Shown: piece by piece, positions 47,460 through 58,975 of the stretch
Numbering within the stretch: the first letter of the stretch is position 1
How the letters are laid out: each line of letters starts with the position of its first letter
DNA from: Melampsora larici-populina 98AG31
Lineage: Eukaryota; Basidiomycota; Pucciniomycetes; Pucciniales; Melampsoraceae
Direction of reading: 5' to 3'
NCBI RefSeq assembly: GCF_000204055.1
Contig: NW_006768850.1
Span: 212,501 to 276,500 of the forward strand
Length of the DNA: 64,000 bases
Position numbers and translations under genes: made by a program
The notes under the pieces: generated by a model
Told to the model about the DNA's origin: nothing
The model's database searches: none
Seen by the model: the letters and a program-made list of their open reading frames with translations, nothing else

Positions 47460-48221
47460 TTATTTTCCTTTTCTTCGAGGGGGATATTCGGGTGGTTCAT
47501 ACCATTGAAAACTAGGTTTTGTAGGATTTGATGGAATCTTAAACAGAGTCATATTCGATTTCGGAGGAAAATCGGATAACGGTGGTGTCTTTCGTTTTCC
47601 GGAAGCAGAAGACACCGACGGAGTTGTTGGGCACATCGGTGGAGTTGGCATGTTAAAAATCATTAGATCTTCTTCAAGACGTCTCAAAACATATTCTACG
47701 TCATGAGTATCGTTCAAGTCTTGAGAGATCAGTTGTACACGATAATCGAACGGTCCACGAAGCTTAGCTAAGATCATCACGATTAATAATTTTGTTGAGA
47801 TCTCGAGTTGAGCTTTAGAAAATTCATTAATTGATGTTCTTATCTCATTACAAAAGGTAGCAAGATTAGTGTTGTATTGGATGTTTTCAAACTTTTTGTA
47901 TAGAGTTGTATGATTGATTATACCATTCATTGAATATCTTCCTTCAAGGTATTTCCATAAACTAGATCTTGTTTTGGGTTGGTTGATAGTGTGAGCGTTT
48001 GCGATCAATAAAGATTGTTGGTCTAGATGGCCAATTATAACGTCATAAGCTTTTCTCTCTAGTACTGTGAACCAGTGCAAATCTTCAGCCGAGAAATCTT
48101 CAGTCATCGAAGGATGCCTTAAAGTTATTTCCAACAGTTGAAGTCTTTTGAGTTTGTCTTCCATCTTGGGTTTCCAAGACTCGTAATTGGTATCGGTCAA
48201 GAGTATTTGTTCGTTCGGCAT
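47460..48221 (-). CDS. Gag-like protein (Ty1/copia UBN2-type), stand-alone ORF, cassette B
   Basis: Single ORF of 253 aa from ATG 48221 (MPNEQILLTDTNYESWKPKM) to 47460. The NY-x-W-K-x-KMEDKL opening, LWKYLEGRYSMNG and LISQDLNDTHDVEYVLRRLEE are typical of copia Gag (UBN2/Retrotran_gag_2). There is no CCHC zinc knuckle, protease, integrase, RT or LTR nearby. A 60-bp tandem duplication spans the start, so the frame stays open upstream to 48317, but the upstream copy has GTG in place of ATG. The C-terminal tail is Pro-rich (PPMCPTTPSV). It lies about 1 kb upstream of paralog B in the same orientation. An intact ORF without pol suggests a domesticated or recently stranded gag. Confidence 0.75.
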   Translation of the reverse strand: MPNEQILLTDTNYESWKPKMEDKLKRLQLLEITLRHPSMTEDFSAEDLHWFTVLERKAYDVIIGHLDQQSLLIANAHTINQPKTRSSLWKYLEGRYSMNGIINHTTLYKKFENIQYNTNLATFCNEIRTSINEFSKAQLEISTKLLIVMILAKLRGPFDYRVQLISQDLNDTHDVEYVLRRLEEDLMIFNMPTPPMCPTTPSVSSASGKRKTPPLSDFPPKSNMTLFKIPSNPTKPSFQWYEPPEYPPRRKGK

Positions 48222-48315
48222 GGTTCGTATGTCCAACAGGCTATCAAAGTAAGAGGTCAAGAGTATTTGTTCGTTCGGCACGGTTTGTATGTCCAGCAGG
48301 CTTTCAAAGTAAGAC
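48196..48315. repeat. 60-bp tandem duplication across a start codon
   Basis: Two adjacent 60-bp copies (48196-48255 and 48256-48315) differ at only a few positions. Each encodes NEQILLT plus upstream sequence of the Gag-like gene. One of the differences converts ATG to GTG in the outer copy. Confidence 0.9.
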
Positions 48316-49566
48316 ACCGATGATGAGTAAATATATCGACGATGGATTAATTTGACAAAGAGTCAAAACGAACCTGGTAAAAGGAAAGGTACATCGACTG
48401 ATATACCCAGTTCGCGTGGTTCATAAAATCCTTTCTTTGTAGTATCGAACACAAGCAGTATGCTCAGTGAACCAAATGAGTCGCTGAGTGGAAAATCCCT
48501 AAGCTTAACTAAGCCCCACACCTTGTAAGGGCTCTTTCACCTTTCTTCTCAGCTCTCATCACTTCATCCCTTTCTGGACTCAGCTCTTCAAGAACCTGGA
48601 ATGCGCCCATAGACTTATCTGATGAAAACCGTTTTCGGGTTTTTGAGCTCTACACTACACCCCAGTCCTCGCCTGGAGGTATCAAGCCCTTTAAACGACG
48701 CGCATCGTCTAAGGCTACCCCACAAGACTTGTCGTAGCTTCGATGCTTGGTTCATCGCGGCGTAAAACACAAAGGCATGAAAACCTATCCTCAAGACCAT
48801 ATTTCGGGTGTTACACTGGATTATCTCAGGAACCAGTGGCGCTAAAGGGTTGGAAATCAGCGCATCCAAACGCCTTTAGCCAGGCGCATCTTTTGCTCTC
48901 ATGTACTTGTCAAAACATGCAGTGCAGTCCTTCTATGACCCCCAAAACCTAATAAGAAATGTTAAGGTTCTTGTCAGGCGCATCCATATTCCAGGGTTCT
49001 GCAATGAAGTTACTCAGACTCGACATTCTGTGATTCAGACTAAAATATTTGTAAAGGTTTGACAATCATGTGGTGGGCGCGGCGCGTTCGGCGTGTCAAA
49101 AGGCGCGCCCATACGCAAGACTTGGATGATCTGAAGCATAGAAGGTCTTCTTGGGCTTAATCTTGGGCTAGAGGAAGCCTATCACATTTTCACTTTGGTT
49201 TGTGTAACTTTTGAGCCAGAGAAATATCTACAGATGAGCCCCACTTGGGATATTTTTGGTGTTAATTGTTCATCTGAGTTGTGGGATCCTTAAAATAGTC
49301 CTTAAACAAAAATGTTCTGTGATTGTTATCTCAAAAGTGTGGTTATCCTGACTTGAAACACCTTTTCTCATGTCCCCATTTGTGTTTGAGCTTCATCACA
49401 GCCTTGATTTTGGTTTTTGAGATGGGTTTTTCATGTTTTTCATGTTTTTTTGCTCAAGAGGCGCACCCACATGTGCCCTGCTATTTGGACACATTTCAGA
49501 CACAGGATTCTGCGCCTGGGTGTGGCTCTCTGGCAAATCTGTGCCCAATACCTGATTTGACAAAGC

Positions 49567-49843
49567 ATCAGCAGGTGTAGACAAGACACAGCTGAGTAAA
49601 TCAATAAGTACAAGTACTAAACTTGACTAACATGAATGGCCAGGGGAGGATTTCAGATAACTAATTTTAGAGTCTTTTCCCTCAATGGAGATCAATAAAG
49701 CACAAGCAGCATACAAAACACCTTTGTAAAGGTTTGAAAAACTATCAGCAGGTGTTGACAAAATAAATCTGAGTAAAACAATAAGTACATGTGCTTAACT
49801 TATCAAACCTGAATGGTCAGGGGAGGATTATAGATGATTAACT
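49567..49843. repeat. Direct repeat, about 98 bp, period 177
   Basis: ATCAGCAGGTGT(A/T)GACAA at 49567 and 49744 opens two copies that continue through AATAAGTACA and CAGGGGAGGATT with roughly 80% identity. Confidence 0.7.
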
Positions 49844-51433
49844 AGGTGTAGAAAAAGGTGATGAGAGAAGAAAGTAACAGTAATAAAAATACATGTAAGA
49901 CTGCTTTAGTGAAGTTCTTGATGATATAGTAAGAAGAGAAATGACAAATTGGTATAACTCACTCTCAGAATCCTTTTTCTTCAATGGGGGAAAAAGATTC
50001 CAAGTGCAAACAGCAACAAGATATTAAGTATCAGAGAGAGAGAATCATTCCATCTAACTATCATAATGATTTTTGAGTACACTGACCCATTGAATTTCCA
50101 AGCCAGTCAAAATCTTCTAGTAACTCCTTAATTTCTGATCATTTTTCAATGTCACCTAATTCAGCTTGACCCAATATCCTTTAACTACATTCATACATTC
50201 ATAATACAATTATTCATTTTCCTTCTCAACCATCTTCATCAGCCTCAATGTTTTTGAACCCAAAGTAAGCTTTACAATACTCCAACAGTTTCAAGTTCAA
50301 GGTTTTCATGTATTCTTGCACTACAAGAAACTGTACCTTGTTGGAAAGTATGCTTCAGTTTTTTAGATTGGAGCACCTTTTTAGGAATCTCATGGGCCTT
50401 ATGAAGTTTTCTTATGGATACTTTTTCCAAATTCTTAAAAAAATCAGTGGTCTCTGAGATAACACATACATTTTTACAGTACTCAAAAGATATGTGTTTT
50501 CATGGAGTATGTACTACAAAGATTCTTTACAAAAGGCAAGACAGAATCGTGGGCTGAACTTGGAATGTGCTGCACTAAATGCCTGCAGAGGTCAACAGAG
50601 AGTCCCCCCACATGCTTCAACTTCCTCAGAATATTTGTGTCTGATTTAATTTGTGACAACATCTGTGGACTTGAGCAAATCAGAGTACACTGGCTGAGCA
50701 GGTATCTCAACCGTGGAGTGCTCTGGAGCAGGTAGATCTGTGCTGTGGGTGTGGTGTTTGACAACTTGAAGAATCCATTGGAGTCCAGGTCTCAAGGGTA
50801 CGTACATAATCATTGGTGGGATCAAATAGTTTGCAAACAGACCTTGTATTAACTTTAGAAATGATTTTCAATGATACCAAGCTATAGAAGATGTAGGGAG
50901 CATCTTTGTTGGTAGAAAAGATGAATTTGTGATGATGTGTTGAGCTTGTGATGATTTGTGTGGAACTGATGGAGTCATATGGCTTTGGAGAGATTTGAAG
51001 GCATTTAGATTCAAGGTTTGCCATTCTGCCTGCAAGAAATTATGTGTTTTGTGAACAAAAAACCATTGAATAGGGTAGAGTATAGGTCACTAGGCATATG
51101 GTGAATTGTAGAGGCAACTGTATGAAAAAAAATGAACTTGAAATACCTAACTGTACCCGCCAACTCCAGCAAGGGCAAGGGACCAACATGTAAAAACAAA
51201 ATCTTGATCCACTTCTGTTGGGGCTCTTTGACAACAATCAGCCTCATTATAAAAGTGTCTTTGATGAAGGATGTGCAAGTTGATCTCTTCTACAAGCCAC
51301 AACTCTCACTTTCTCAATAACCCAGGTGGCTCTGGATATACATAGAACAGTTTTTTTGAAAGTGCACTGAAATTTGAATCACAAACAACATCACTGTACA
51401 TTTTGACTTTGAGACCTGAAAATGTCTATATAG

Positions 51434-52201
51434 TCATCTCTGACATAACCCATACCCAAAAAATGTTGCCCAAAAGTATGGGTTTTGCTAGAGTATAGGT
51501 TACCTCAATCTCTTTCAAAAGCCATAATTATATATTTGCAGACAAAATATGGGTTATGGCAAAGATTGTACAAAACAAAAAATTGACTTCTTGGGAAACC
51601 TTAAAAAACATATCAGAAAAAGTCTGCTGCGCTGCTTTACAGCTTTAACACGTAGCAATTGGCAGTGTCTAACAGAGGCTTGGATGGCCCTTTCATACCC
51701 CTGCACTTCTTGTGCATTGTCACTTTCCAAGTCAGATAGCATGATATCTGAGGCTTTGTTGTTGTTGTGGTGGTATATTTCCTACTATAGATTCTTTTTC
51801 ATTTGCTTCTTGTTGCATATTTTCAAATTTCTTGAAACCTTCCTCAATATTGGCCACAATGTATTTGGACAAGTTCGGAGGAAGTATCATATAATTGAGT
51901 TTGTGATGTGCGGTGTGTGAAAGTTAAATAGGGTTGAATAGTGTTAGTATCAATAGAGTTTGTCTGTAAATCTTTATGTTTAGAGTTTTTTAAGACTCCG
52001 TCAGTCATTTTTTTTTCAAATGACCCCTGACTTTTATGGGTCATGAACTCTGGTTCCCTTCAAAAACCTTATGGGTTATGGGGTACTACAAAGTTATGGG
52101 TTATGTACCCACTTTCCCGGAATTTTTTCTGCAGATGGCCAGCTTTGTGTGGGTTTTGATGGAGTATGGCTTACAGCACCAATGGGTTATGTCAGAGACG
52201 A
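51434..52201. mobile_element. Candidate TIR element, ends TC(A/G)TCTCTGACATAACCCAT
   Basis: The ends are inverted copies over about 20 bp with one mismatch, and ATGGGTTATG-type motifs recur internally near both ends (51549, 52071, 52097). The target duplication is unclear and the interior has only short ORFs. The element call is moderate. Confidence 0.5.
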
Positions 52202-52325
52202 TGTATGTATCTTGGAACCACTCAAGCTATTTGTAAACTAAGAGTGCAAGATTTTAGAGGCTATCAAGGTAAGAATTCTTCATCTTAGATCTGGGGAAGG
52301 TTAGAGTTATGAAAAAACACTTCAT

Positions 52326-52855
52326 CATAGGTTCATTCTTTTGAAAATCTCAGACAGAACACATGCCAAGTTTTGGTTGTACAGTATGGTGTGCTACACC
52401 AAAGATAAGGAAAGGCCCCACAAATCTTGAAATTCTATGTGAGCCTGTACTTCCCAACTTGGTAAGTTCATTCTTTTGAAAAGCACTAACAAAACTCTTG
52501 CCAATATTTTGTGCGGTGCAGTATGGTGTGCCACCCCAAAGATGAGGAAAGGCCTACAGGATCTTGTAATTCTAGATGACCCTGTGGTTTTCAAATTGGT
52601 GAGAGGGCAAGATATTTGAAAACCAAGAGTGCCAGGTTGTAGAGGAGATCAAGGCATGTATTCTTCATCTTTGAGCTGGGGCAAGTTAGACTCAGAGTAG
52701 TAACAAGGTTTTCTTATAAGCCCCTTCTTTTGAAAAGCCCAGACAGACCCTATGCCAAGTTTTGTGGGGTACAGTATGGTGTGCCACACCAAATATAAGG
52801 AAAGGCCCCAAGAATATTGATATTCTATGTGAGCCAGCAATTTACAACTTGGTGA
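52326..52855. repeat. Three degenerate direct copies of a 130-140 bp unit
   Basis: Units at about 52326-52461, 52467-52600 and 52727-52855 share CATTCTTTTGAAAA, GTACAGTATGGTGTGC, ACCAAAGATAAGGAAAGGCC and ATTCTATGTGAGCC with substitutions. An intercalated segment precedes the third unit. No ORF spans them. Confidence 0.8.
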
Positions 52856-54131
52856 GAAGCCAAGAGCACTTTCAAGATCCCCTCATCCACAGCTTTTCAA
52901 AAGTCGCTTTTCTAGGATGACCCATTGAACATTACAAGAGCTATGTGAGCTGATGTATTTCTACATGTAGAGCCCATGTCTCTGAATTAAATCAATGCTC
53001 TGAATGAAAAGACCAAAAAGGTTGCATTGCTCCACTTAAAGCTGATTTTGAGAAGCTCTGAATGAGAGGATCTCAAAGGCACTCTTGGCTTATCACCAAG
53101 TCAAGAACTGCCAGTTCACACAAGATTTCAAGATACGTTGGGCCTTTCTTTATCTTTAGTGCTGTTACCATCAGTTTAAGTTCCAGCAAGTGGACCTGTT
53201 TGATGCTCTATCTCTCACCAAAACACAATATGGGCATCTCTCAACTTTTCACAAGATGGGGAACATGCAGAGTGATGTTTAGCCAACACTTCAACCTTGG
53301 AACAATCTATTAAGAAGGTTAGATTTGCTTTGAGACAGTAACAAGATGCAGTGACACAATCAGAGTAGGAGTCCTTTCAATTCCAAGAAAAGAGTGTGTC
53401 AATGATTTTCATAGCAAAGGAAGTGTATAGAATGGCTTGTCATGCAGAAGAATTTGTCACCCTGATTGTGACTAATAAAACTTCCTAGCAGGAAGGGAAA
53501 TATGGAGATGACATTGATTTTGTTAGCTGACTCAAAGCCATTAGAGGATTATTCAATGGACTTTATCTGGTGTCTATCAAGTCTCCCTCATTGGATCATA
53601 TAGCTGAATTGCGCTCGGACACTGTGTCTCTTGAGGACTCCAAAGGAGAACTGACAATGATTTGAAATCATGGAAACTTCTCCTCAAGATACAACACCCT
53701 TTTTCTTCTTTACTCATGAAGAAATTTTTGCCTCCAACATAGAATACTAGCCCGTACTCCGTAGTGTAAACTCTTGCGAAGTGATTGAATATGACTCATG
53801 TATCACAAGTAGTATTACTCGACATTGTTTGCATTACAAGATCATCGAGCTGGACAGAAGCCAGTTATTTTCTTTCACTTCAAAGAGATAACAAATCCAA
53901 ATTTTACTGGCTACAAATCTTACGGGTACAAAGTTACTACACTAAAGGAGTTACAAAAGTTTCGAATCAAAAAGAATTCCGAATTCACCACATCGCTCTC
54001 TCGAAGTCCACTGATAGAAATCCAAATAAAATGAGGGAAAAGGTGTTCATTAACATTCGAGAAGTCTTTGTGAATACTGCCAATAATTGAGTTACGAAAT
54101 GTGACTCACCCACTGATATCACAGTAGCTTA

Positions 54132-54603
54132 TCACTCGGTAGATTTCTCCAATTTGTTGAGCTCCTTGAGGTCTATGGTCACGGCAGATTGCCTCTGCCT
54201 CTTATGTTGCCTAGGTGGTTCGGGCGCGCGAGCTCGAACAAACTTAGGCTTTCGGTAGTACGGAGTCACCGAAGGTTTCTTCTCTCGAGTTGGTATACGA
54301 GATACAAGAGAAGTTTTTTGGATTTCCATCTCTTCGAGTTTTTCAGAAAGATGATCTTCTGGCTTTGTCGAAGATCTTGGAGTATCGTTGACAGTTTTGT
54401 TCTCAGTTGTGAATCTAACCAAATCTAAAACACCAGGGCCTAGATGATTTGCAAAAGAAGGAGATTCAAGGTGAGTATTCATATGGTAAAGCTGATGTTG
54501 GATGATTATAATTACCTATAAAGGGATGAGAGCTTATGCGGTCCTCTGTGCCATCGGTACGTTGGAAGGCGGTCGATTGGGCGGTGATGTTAGAGGAAGC
54601 CAT
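54132..54603 (-). CDS. Small basic lineage-restricted protein, paralog C
   Basis: Minus-strand exons 54516-54603 and 54132-54439, intron 76 bp, 131 aa. Exon 1 encodes the same 29 residues as paralog A. Exon 2 keeps LSEKLEEMEIQKTSLVSRI, SVTPYYRKPKFVRARAPEPP and DLKELNKLEKSTE. Homology to A includes the upstream region to about 54960. It lies 1.3 kb downstream of a Gag-like gene, as B does. Confidence 0.78.
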
Positions 54604-55935
54604 TATTCAGAAAAGTGAATTTATTGGAGTTATTGGAGGTGGGTGTTTGTTTCGGAGAATTGGTATGGAGATGGATTGGTTTAAGATGAAGAGGATGAAT
54701 GTGTTTTGAAGAAGGAACGTCAAAGGATCCACTATCTTATACCAAGGCTTTGTGGGTGCCTGAATTCCACATTTTAGAAACTCGTGCGATTAAAGCGTTC
54801 ACTGTCGTATCAATTACGAACCACGCGACGATAATTATCATCACATCAAACTTTGACCAATCACAATGTGGGAATCCTGTAAAGATGGCTGTGATGATCA
54901 CGTCCTGCGATGTCGCGACTTTGAGGGTTCAAACTGTTGGGCAAAATGTTGAGTAGTTTGGTCCACAATGAGTTTCTCGATCCGAATTGCAAGGTTTTCA
55001 AACTTAACGGCACCGCAAAACATACCTTGAGAGGTGGAAAAAATCAGTACCAACTTCAAGATAGAGGGAACAGGTTGAAAGAACAACTAAGATGATTATG
55101 TTCCTTGCCTTCCTACCCGAGTTTCAAGAGTGGAGAACAAAATAGTTATCTGCAAGCTTATCAGGCAAGAGAAAGGGAAATCATAACACCATCACATCAG
55201 ATTGGCAAGAACAGAGGTATCCCGCCCGCGAGAGCCACTTCAGCTTGTTGCCAATCGGATTCATGACACGCATTTGACACGATTTGACCTCCACTCCTTT
55301 CAGCACCACTTTGATTCCTTTTATCGGATTTGCAGTATGCAAGGTATAAAACGTTTTGCAGTTTTATTTTGCAACAGAATTGATTAAATATCAATGACTT
55401 GCAGAGTCTAATGATGGAGTTTTGTCACATTAATTTCTTACCTGAGGTGGAAGCTTAAATTCACTAAAATCTCCTCTACCGCATGTATATACGCTAATTT
55501 CAACATCGAAATCATTCTTCTAGAAACCAAATGGTCTACTTGACTTGCACACTTGTCTAAGCAGAAAAAGTTTCACACTATTGACAATCTATGAAGAGCT
55601 AACATTTTAGGGTTAAAAGATTGAACGTATTTTCCTGCTCAAGAAAATGAAATAACCGTCCTCTCCCAAGACGTATCCTTGAAGTTAACAGCTCAATTAC
55701 TTGGCTCGTAATAATCCGAGCCACTGGGAATCGAAAATCATGGTGAGTCGTATGATAAGTAGGGTCCGTTTTGTTCTTCTTCGATGATAACTTTCTACTG
55801 CTACAAAGTAAGATGAGCTACAAAGTAACCTGCTCCAGTTCGAGATTATTGAGGACCGAATTTCCAGACTGGAAGGGAGACTCAAAAGGACTCTTCGTAA
55901 ACATCTTGAGAAATTCTTGTACTGCCAGTGGTGGC
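54604..55935. other. Between paralog C and its Gag-like partner
   Basis: The first 400 bp match the upstream regions of A and B. The remainder has no supported gene; short ORFs on both strands lack features. Confidence 0.45.
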
Positions 55936-56556
55936 CTAGCTCGTTTTCCGGAATCCATTTGTTTCCTCCGTCGCCGGCTCACTCATCTGGTCAAAAGTGA
56001 TGTCATCCTCTTCAAGACGACCCAACACATACTCTACATCATGATCATGATTTAAATCTTGAGAGATAAGTTGAATACGATAATCGAATGAGTCAGGAAG
56101 TTTACCAAAGATCATCACAACCAATAAATCTTTTGGAATCTCGAGTTGAGCTATAGAAAATTCTTCAATAGATACTCGGATCTCATCACAAAAGGTATCT
56201 AGTGTAGTGAATTGGATCTTCGCAAACTTTTTGTATAACATTGTACGATTGATAATACCATTTATTGAATGTCTATTTTGAAGGTATTTCCATAAACCGG
56301 ATCCTGTTTTGGGATTGGTATCAGTGTAAGCGCTTGCGATCATAACAGAGCTTTCATCTAAATTATCCATTATAACGTCATAAGCTTCCTTTTCGAGTAT
56401 TGAGAGCCAGGCTAGGTCTTCAGCTGAAGAACCCTGAGTCATCAAAGGCGGTCTTGAGGTTATTTCCAATAGGTGAAGATTTTGAAGCTTTTCCTCCATT
56501 TTGGGTTTCCAGATCTCATAGTTGGTACTGTTCAAGAGTATTCGTTCGTTCGCCAT
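55936..56556 (-). CDS. Gag-like protein (Ty1/copia UBN2-type), stand-alone ORF, cassette C
   Basis: Single ORF, 206 aa, from ATG 56556 (MANERILLNSTNYEIWKPKM). It is collinear with the 47460-48221 protein over the Gag core: LWKYLQNRHSINGIINRTML, TFCDEIRVSIEEFS, RIQLISQDLNHDHDVEYVLG. It ends shortly after the core (NGFRKTS) without the Pro-rich tail of its paralog. No zinc knuckle and no pol. Both members of the pair keep an open frame despite clear sequence divergence, which argues for selection or recent copying. Confidence 0.75.
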   Translation of the reverse strand: MANERILLNSTNYEIWKPKMEEKLQNLHLLEITSRPPLMTQGSSAEDLAWLSILEKEAYDVIMDNLDESSVMIASAYTDTNPKTGSGLWKYLQNRHSINGIINRTMLYKKFAKIQFTTLDTFCDEIRVSIEEFSIAQLEIPKDLLVVMIFGKLPDSFDYRIQLISQDLNHDHDVEYVLGRLEEDDITFDQMSEPATEETNGFRKTS

Positions 56557-57129
56557 CTTTCGTCCAATCCGTAGGCTCCTATTGTAAAAATTTTCTAAAA
56601 AGGCGCCAAGAGTGAGGAAATATGTCTGTCATGGATTGACATGAACTTTATCAACTAGGAGGAAACACAAACCTGGAAACAGCAAAGGTCAAGACCAACA
56701 ATTTGAATCTGAGCCTGAAAAGACACGTTCGCGTGAATGATGTGACTACAAAACGTGAGCAAACCCCTTAGTTGAGTTGTCTAGATTCATGACCGGATTG
56801 TTGCGTTGGTTCGAAAGATGTTGAGATTTCGGCTTTGGAGCTAGCAAAATCAAAACGGTACATAGGGTGAAATCTGCTTTTGTCGAAAAAATGTGTGTAC
56901 ACTGTAAATGAGACCGGATCTTTCCGAATTGGGTGCAGCCCTTTATCGCCACACGCCAGCGCCTTGGTAGACGAGGGAAGAAGCATTCCCGGAAGAAGCG
57001 TCCAGCCTGAATGCCGAGTCTTTGTAGGGAAATTACCTGAAGGCCTCTTTTACATTTTTTCTGAACGCTATTCAAGACTCAACTTCATCGTCTCCCTTAA
57101 CTATTGTTGATCTTACTTTACTCATCAAC
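56557..57129. other. Intergenic between Gag-like gene and secreted Cys-rich gene
   Basis: No supported ORF. It contains the probable promoters of the minus-strand Gag-like gene and the plus-strand secreted protein. Confidence 0.45.
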
Positions 57130-58258
57130 ATGTTCCAACAATATTCTCTGAAGGTTTGGATTTTAGTGATCACCATCACCGCATTCGCGGTACGCTCATC
57201 AATTGCAGGTTCTGCATTCCATTGCACTGTCGGACTAACAGGAGTCTTTACAAACCCTCTGGAAGGCGTTAGTACGTAAAACATTTTTTTCTTGTCATTT
57301 TTTTCAAAGAACTTCATCACAAAAAGTTCAACTGAATCAATCTTCTTTTGATTTCAAAGCTTGCTTGGTGGGTACTGATCAAGATGAATCACACCTATGT
57401 GTCTACAGTAGCTGTTGGAATAACGGTATGTGGTTTTTTTCATCAAAATATAGAAACTCATTGTTCAATATCCAATGATCACATGAAAGCTTACTGGTTA
57501 GATCTTGATTTTATGAACACACATCCATGTAGGCCATAAATGGGTCAAGATGTCCACCTGCAACACCAGAACCGCTCCGATACGCTATGGATTTCAACCC
57601 ATTTTGGTATCGGAGCGGAGTAACCGCTATGAGATCACCGATACTTGACCGATATTTTTTTTTAAAAAAATATCACAAGGTATCGGAGCGGAAGGTATTT
57701 TACCGCTCCGATACCGCTATATATCGCTGCTATAAGGGCTAAAAGGCATATTGAAGTGCCCTCAGACCCTTCCCATATCGGAGCGGTCAGACCGCTAATG
57801 GTTTTCTCGCCTTGGGATGGCGGAGCGGAGCCACCGCTACGTATAGTGGTCAATATAGCGGTGTAAAAACCGCTCCAATACCGCTCCGATACCGCTATAT
57901 GTTGCGGAGCAGTTCTGGTATTGCCACCTGTCGACCTTACGACGCACCTTCAGATGACCCTAACGTAAGTCAGCAAGAGTGTGCGGATTACACTTGGTCA
58001 AATGATGGAACATTCAGTACGTAATCCTTTCTCCCATTACTTGCTTTATATCTTTTTCTCTAACTTTTAAGATTGTCATTAAATTCTTTAGCATGTATCA
58101 ATCCTGGAAAAAAAATGTATAGCTGTTACGGTTCCAGTCCAACCAAGACTCAATACCTCAGTAAGTCAAAATCCAAAATGATCTAGGAAGAAATCTACTT
58201 CAATCATTTACAATTTCCTTTCATGTTCTTTTCAGCTTGTAGTGATTGCAAACAGTGA
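57130..58258 (+). pseudogene. Secreted cysteine-rich protein gene interrupted by a transposable element
   Basis: Exons 57130-57271, 57360-57425, 57533-57559 plus 57930-58016 (one exon split by a 365-bp element), 58092-58160 and 58236-58258. Omitting the element and one TSD copy, all joins are in frame and give 137 aa with an N-terminal signal peptide (VWILVITITAFAVRSSIA) and 10 Cys in the mature part. All introns are phase 1, and three of four junctions encode Thr-Cys. No known family. Small secreted Cys-rich proteins are common effector or apoplastic candidates in rusts, but that role is inference. Reading straight through the element changes the protein. Alternative splicing around it cannot be excluded. 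Confidence 0.75.
57560..57924. mobile_element. Non-autonomous TIR element, 365 bp, 5-bp TSD (CACCT), inside an exon
   Basis: The left end GCAACACCAGAACCGCTCCG pairs with the right end (GCAATACCAGAACTGCTCCG on the reverse strand). CACCT is duplicated at 57555-57559 and 57925-57929. About nine forms of CCGCTCCGATA or its complement fill the interior in both orientations. The design and TSD length match 1052-1427, and the ends are about 75% similar, but the repeated interior motif differs. Confidence 0.88.
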
Positions 58259-58975
58259 GGCCCTATGATTGGAATTCAATATCCTAATTTTCTATTTTGT
58301 ATCTCATGAGATGTAAATATTAACTTTCAAAATGTGTAGTTGACCATCATGATCTACCAATCAACCTACATTAAATTCAATCATGATATCTGATTTTGAT
58401 CAAAGTTTGAATTCCATAACCCTCTGGAGGCCAATGGCAAACAGAATGAAAACCAGCATCAAACCTATGAAATATATCAAAAAATGATACAATTTTTGAA
58501 TGACCCATGAGTTCTTTCCTCCATCTCATGGTCCTGAACCTCTATCTACTAGATGTTCAATTTAAATTGATCATACATTGTTGCTCATCATACAGTACCA
58601 CTTAAAACCTCCTAATCTGTACCATCTGGCTCAGTGTCCTCATCAAACCCTCATTAACTGGATGATTGACATTAAATTGCAATAGGGAATTGATTTGAGA
58701 GAACCTCATGAGGAAGATGCCAGTACATTAGTTTAAAGATGAAGTTTGTTAACTCTTCCCCAACCCTCAAGATATCCAACCTCTTCCTCAAAGCACAAAT
58801 CCAAAAAATAGCAAAGTATATCATGATCAAATTCCAAAAACCAAAAAAAATCTACACAAAAATCATCTTTTTCTCAAACCAAACCCCTAATCCAAAGCAC
58901 AAAGCACACCTAAGAAACCTCCAAACTTTCAACCAATCCCATCATCTCCCAATCAAATCAAACCCTCAAACTTCC
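58259..58975. other. Intergenic, 3' flanks of two convergent genes
   Basis: No supported gene. The plus-strand ORF at 58739-59218 mostly overlaps the last CysRS exon on the opposite strand and is rejected. Confidence 0.5.

Larger units (their letters stand above)
48316..53329. other. Five-kilobase repeat-rich region without supported genes
   Basis: Contains GCGCC-rich repeated pieces (48600-49120), a direct repeat (49567 and 49744), a candidate TIR element (51434-52201) and a three-copy tandem array (52326-52855), all listed separately. Other open frames are short and featureless. Confidence 0.5.
43540..55010. repeat. Dispersed triplication of a gene-sized block (A 43.5-45.0, B 45.1-46.9, C 53.3-55.0 kb)
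   Basis: Three blocks carry a paralogous small gene with conserved 3' flank (GAGCTGG..(A/G)AAGCCAGT then TTTCACTTCAAA(G/A)AG), coding region, intron and upstream region (GCTTTGTGGGTGCCTGAATT, then ATCACGTCCTG(C/T)GATG). A and C are nearest to each other. B shares extra 3' sequence with C (about 45150-45560 against 53390-53730). This is a local, repeated segmental duplication. Confidence 0.85.
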
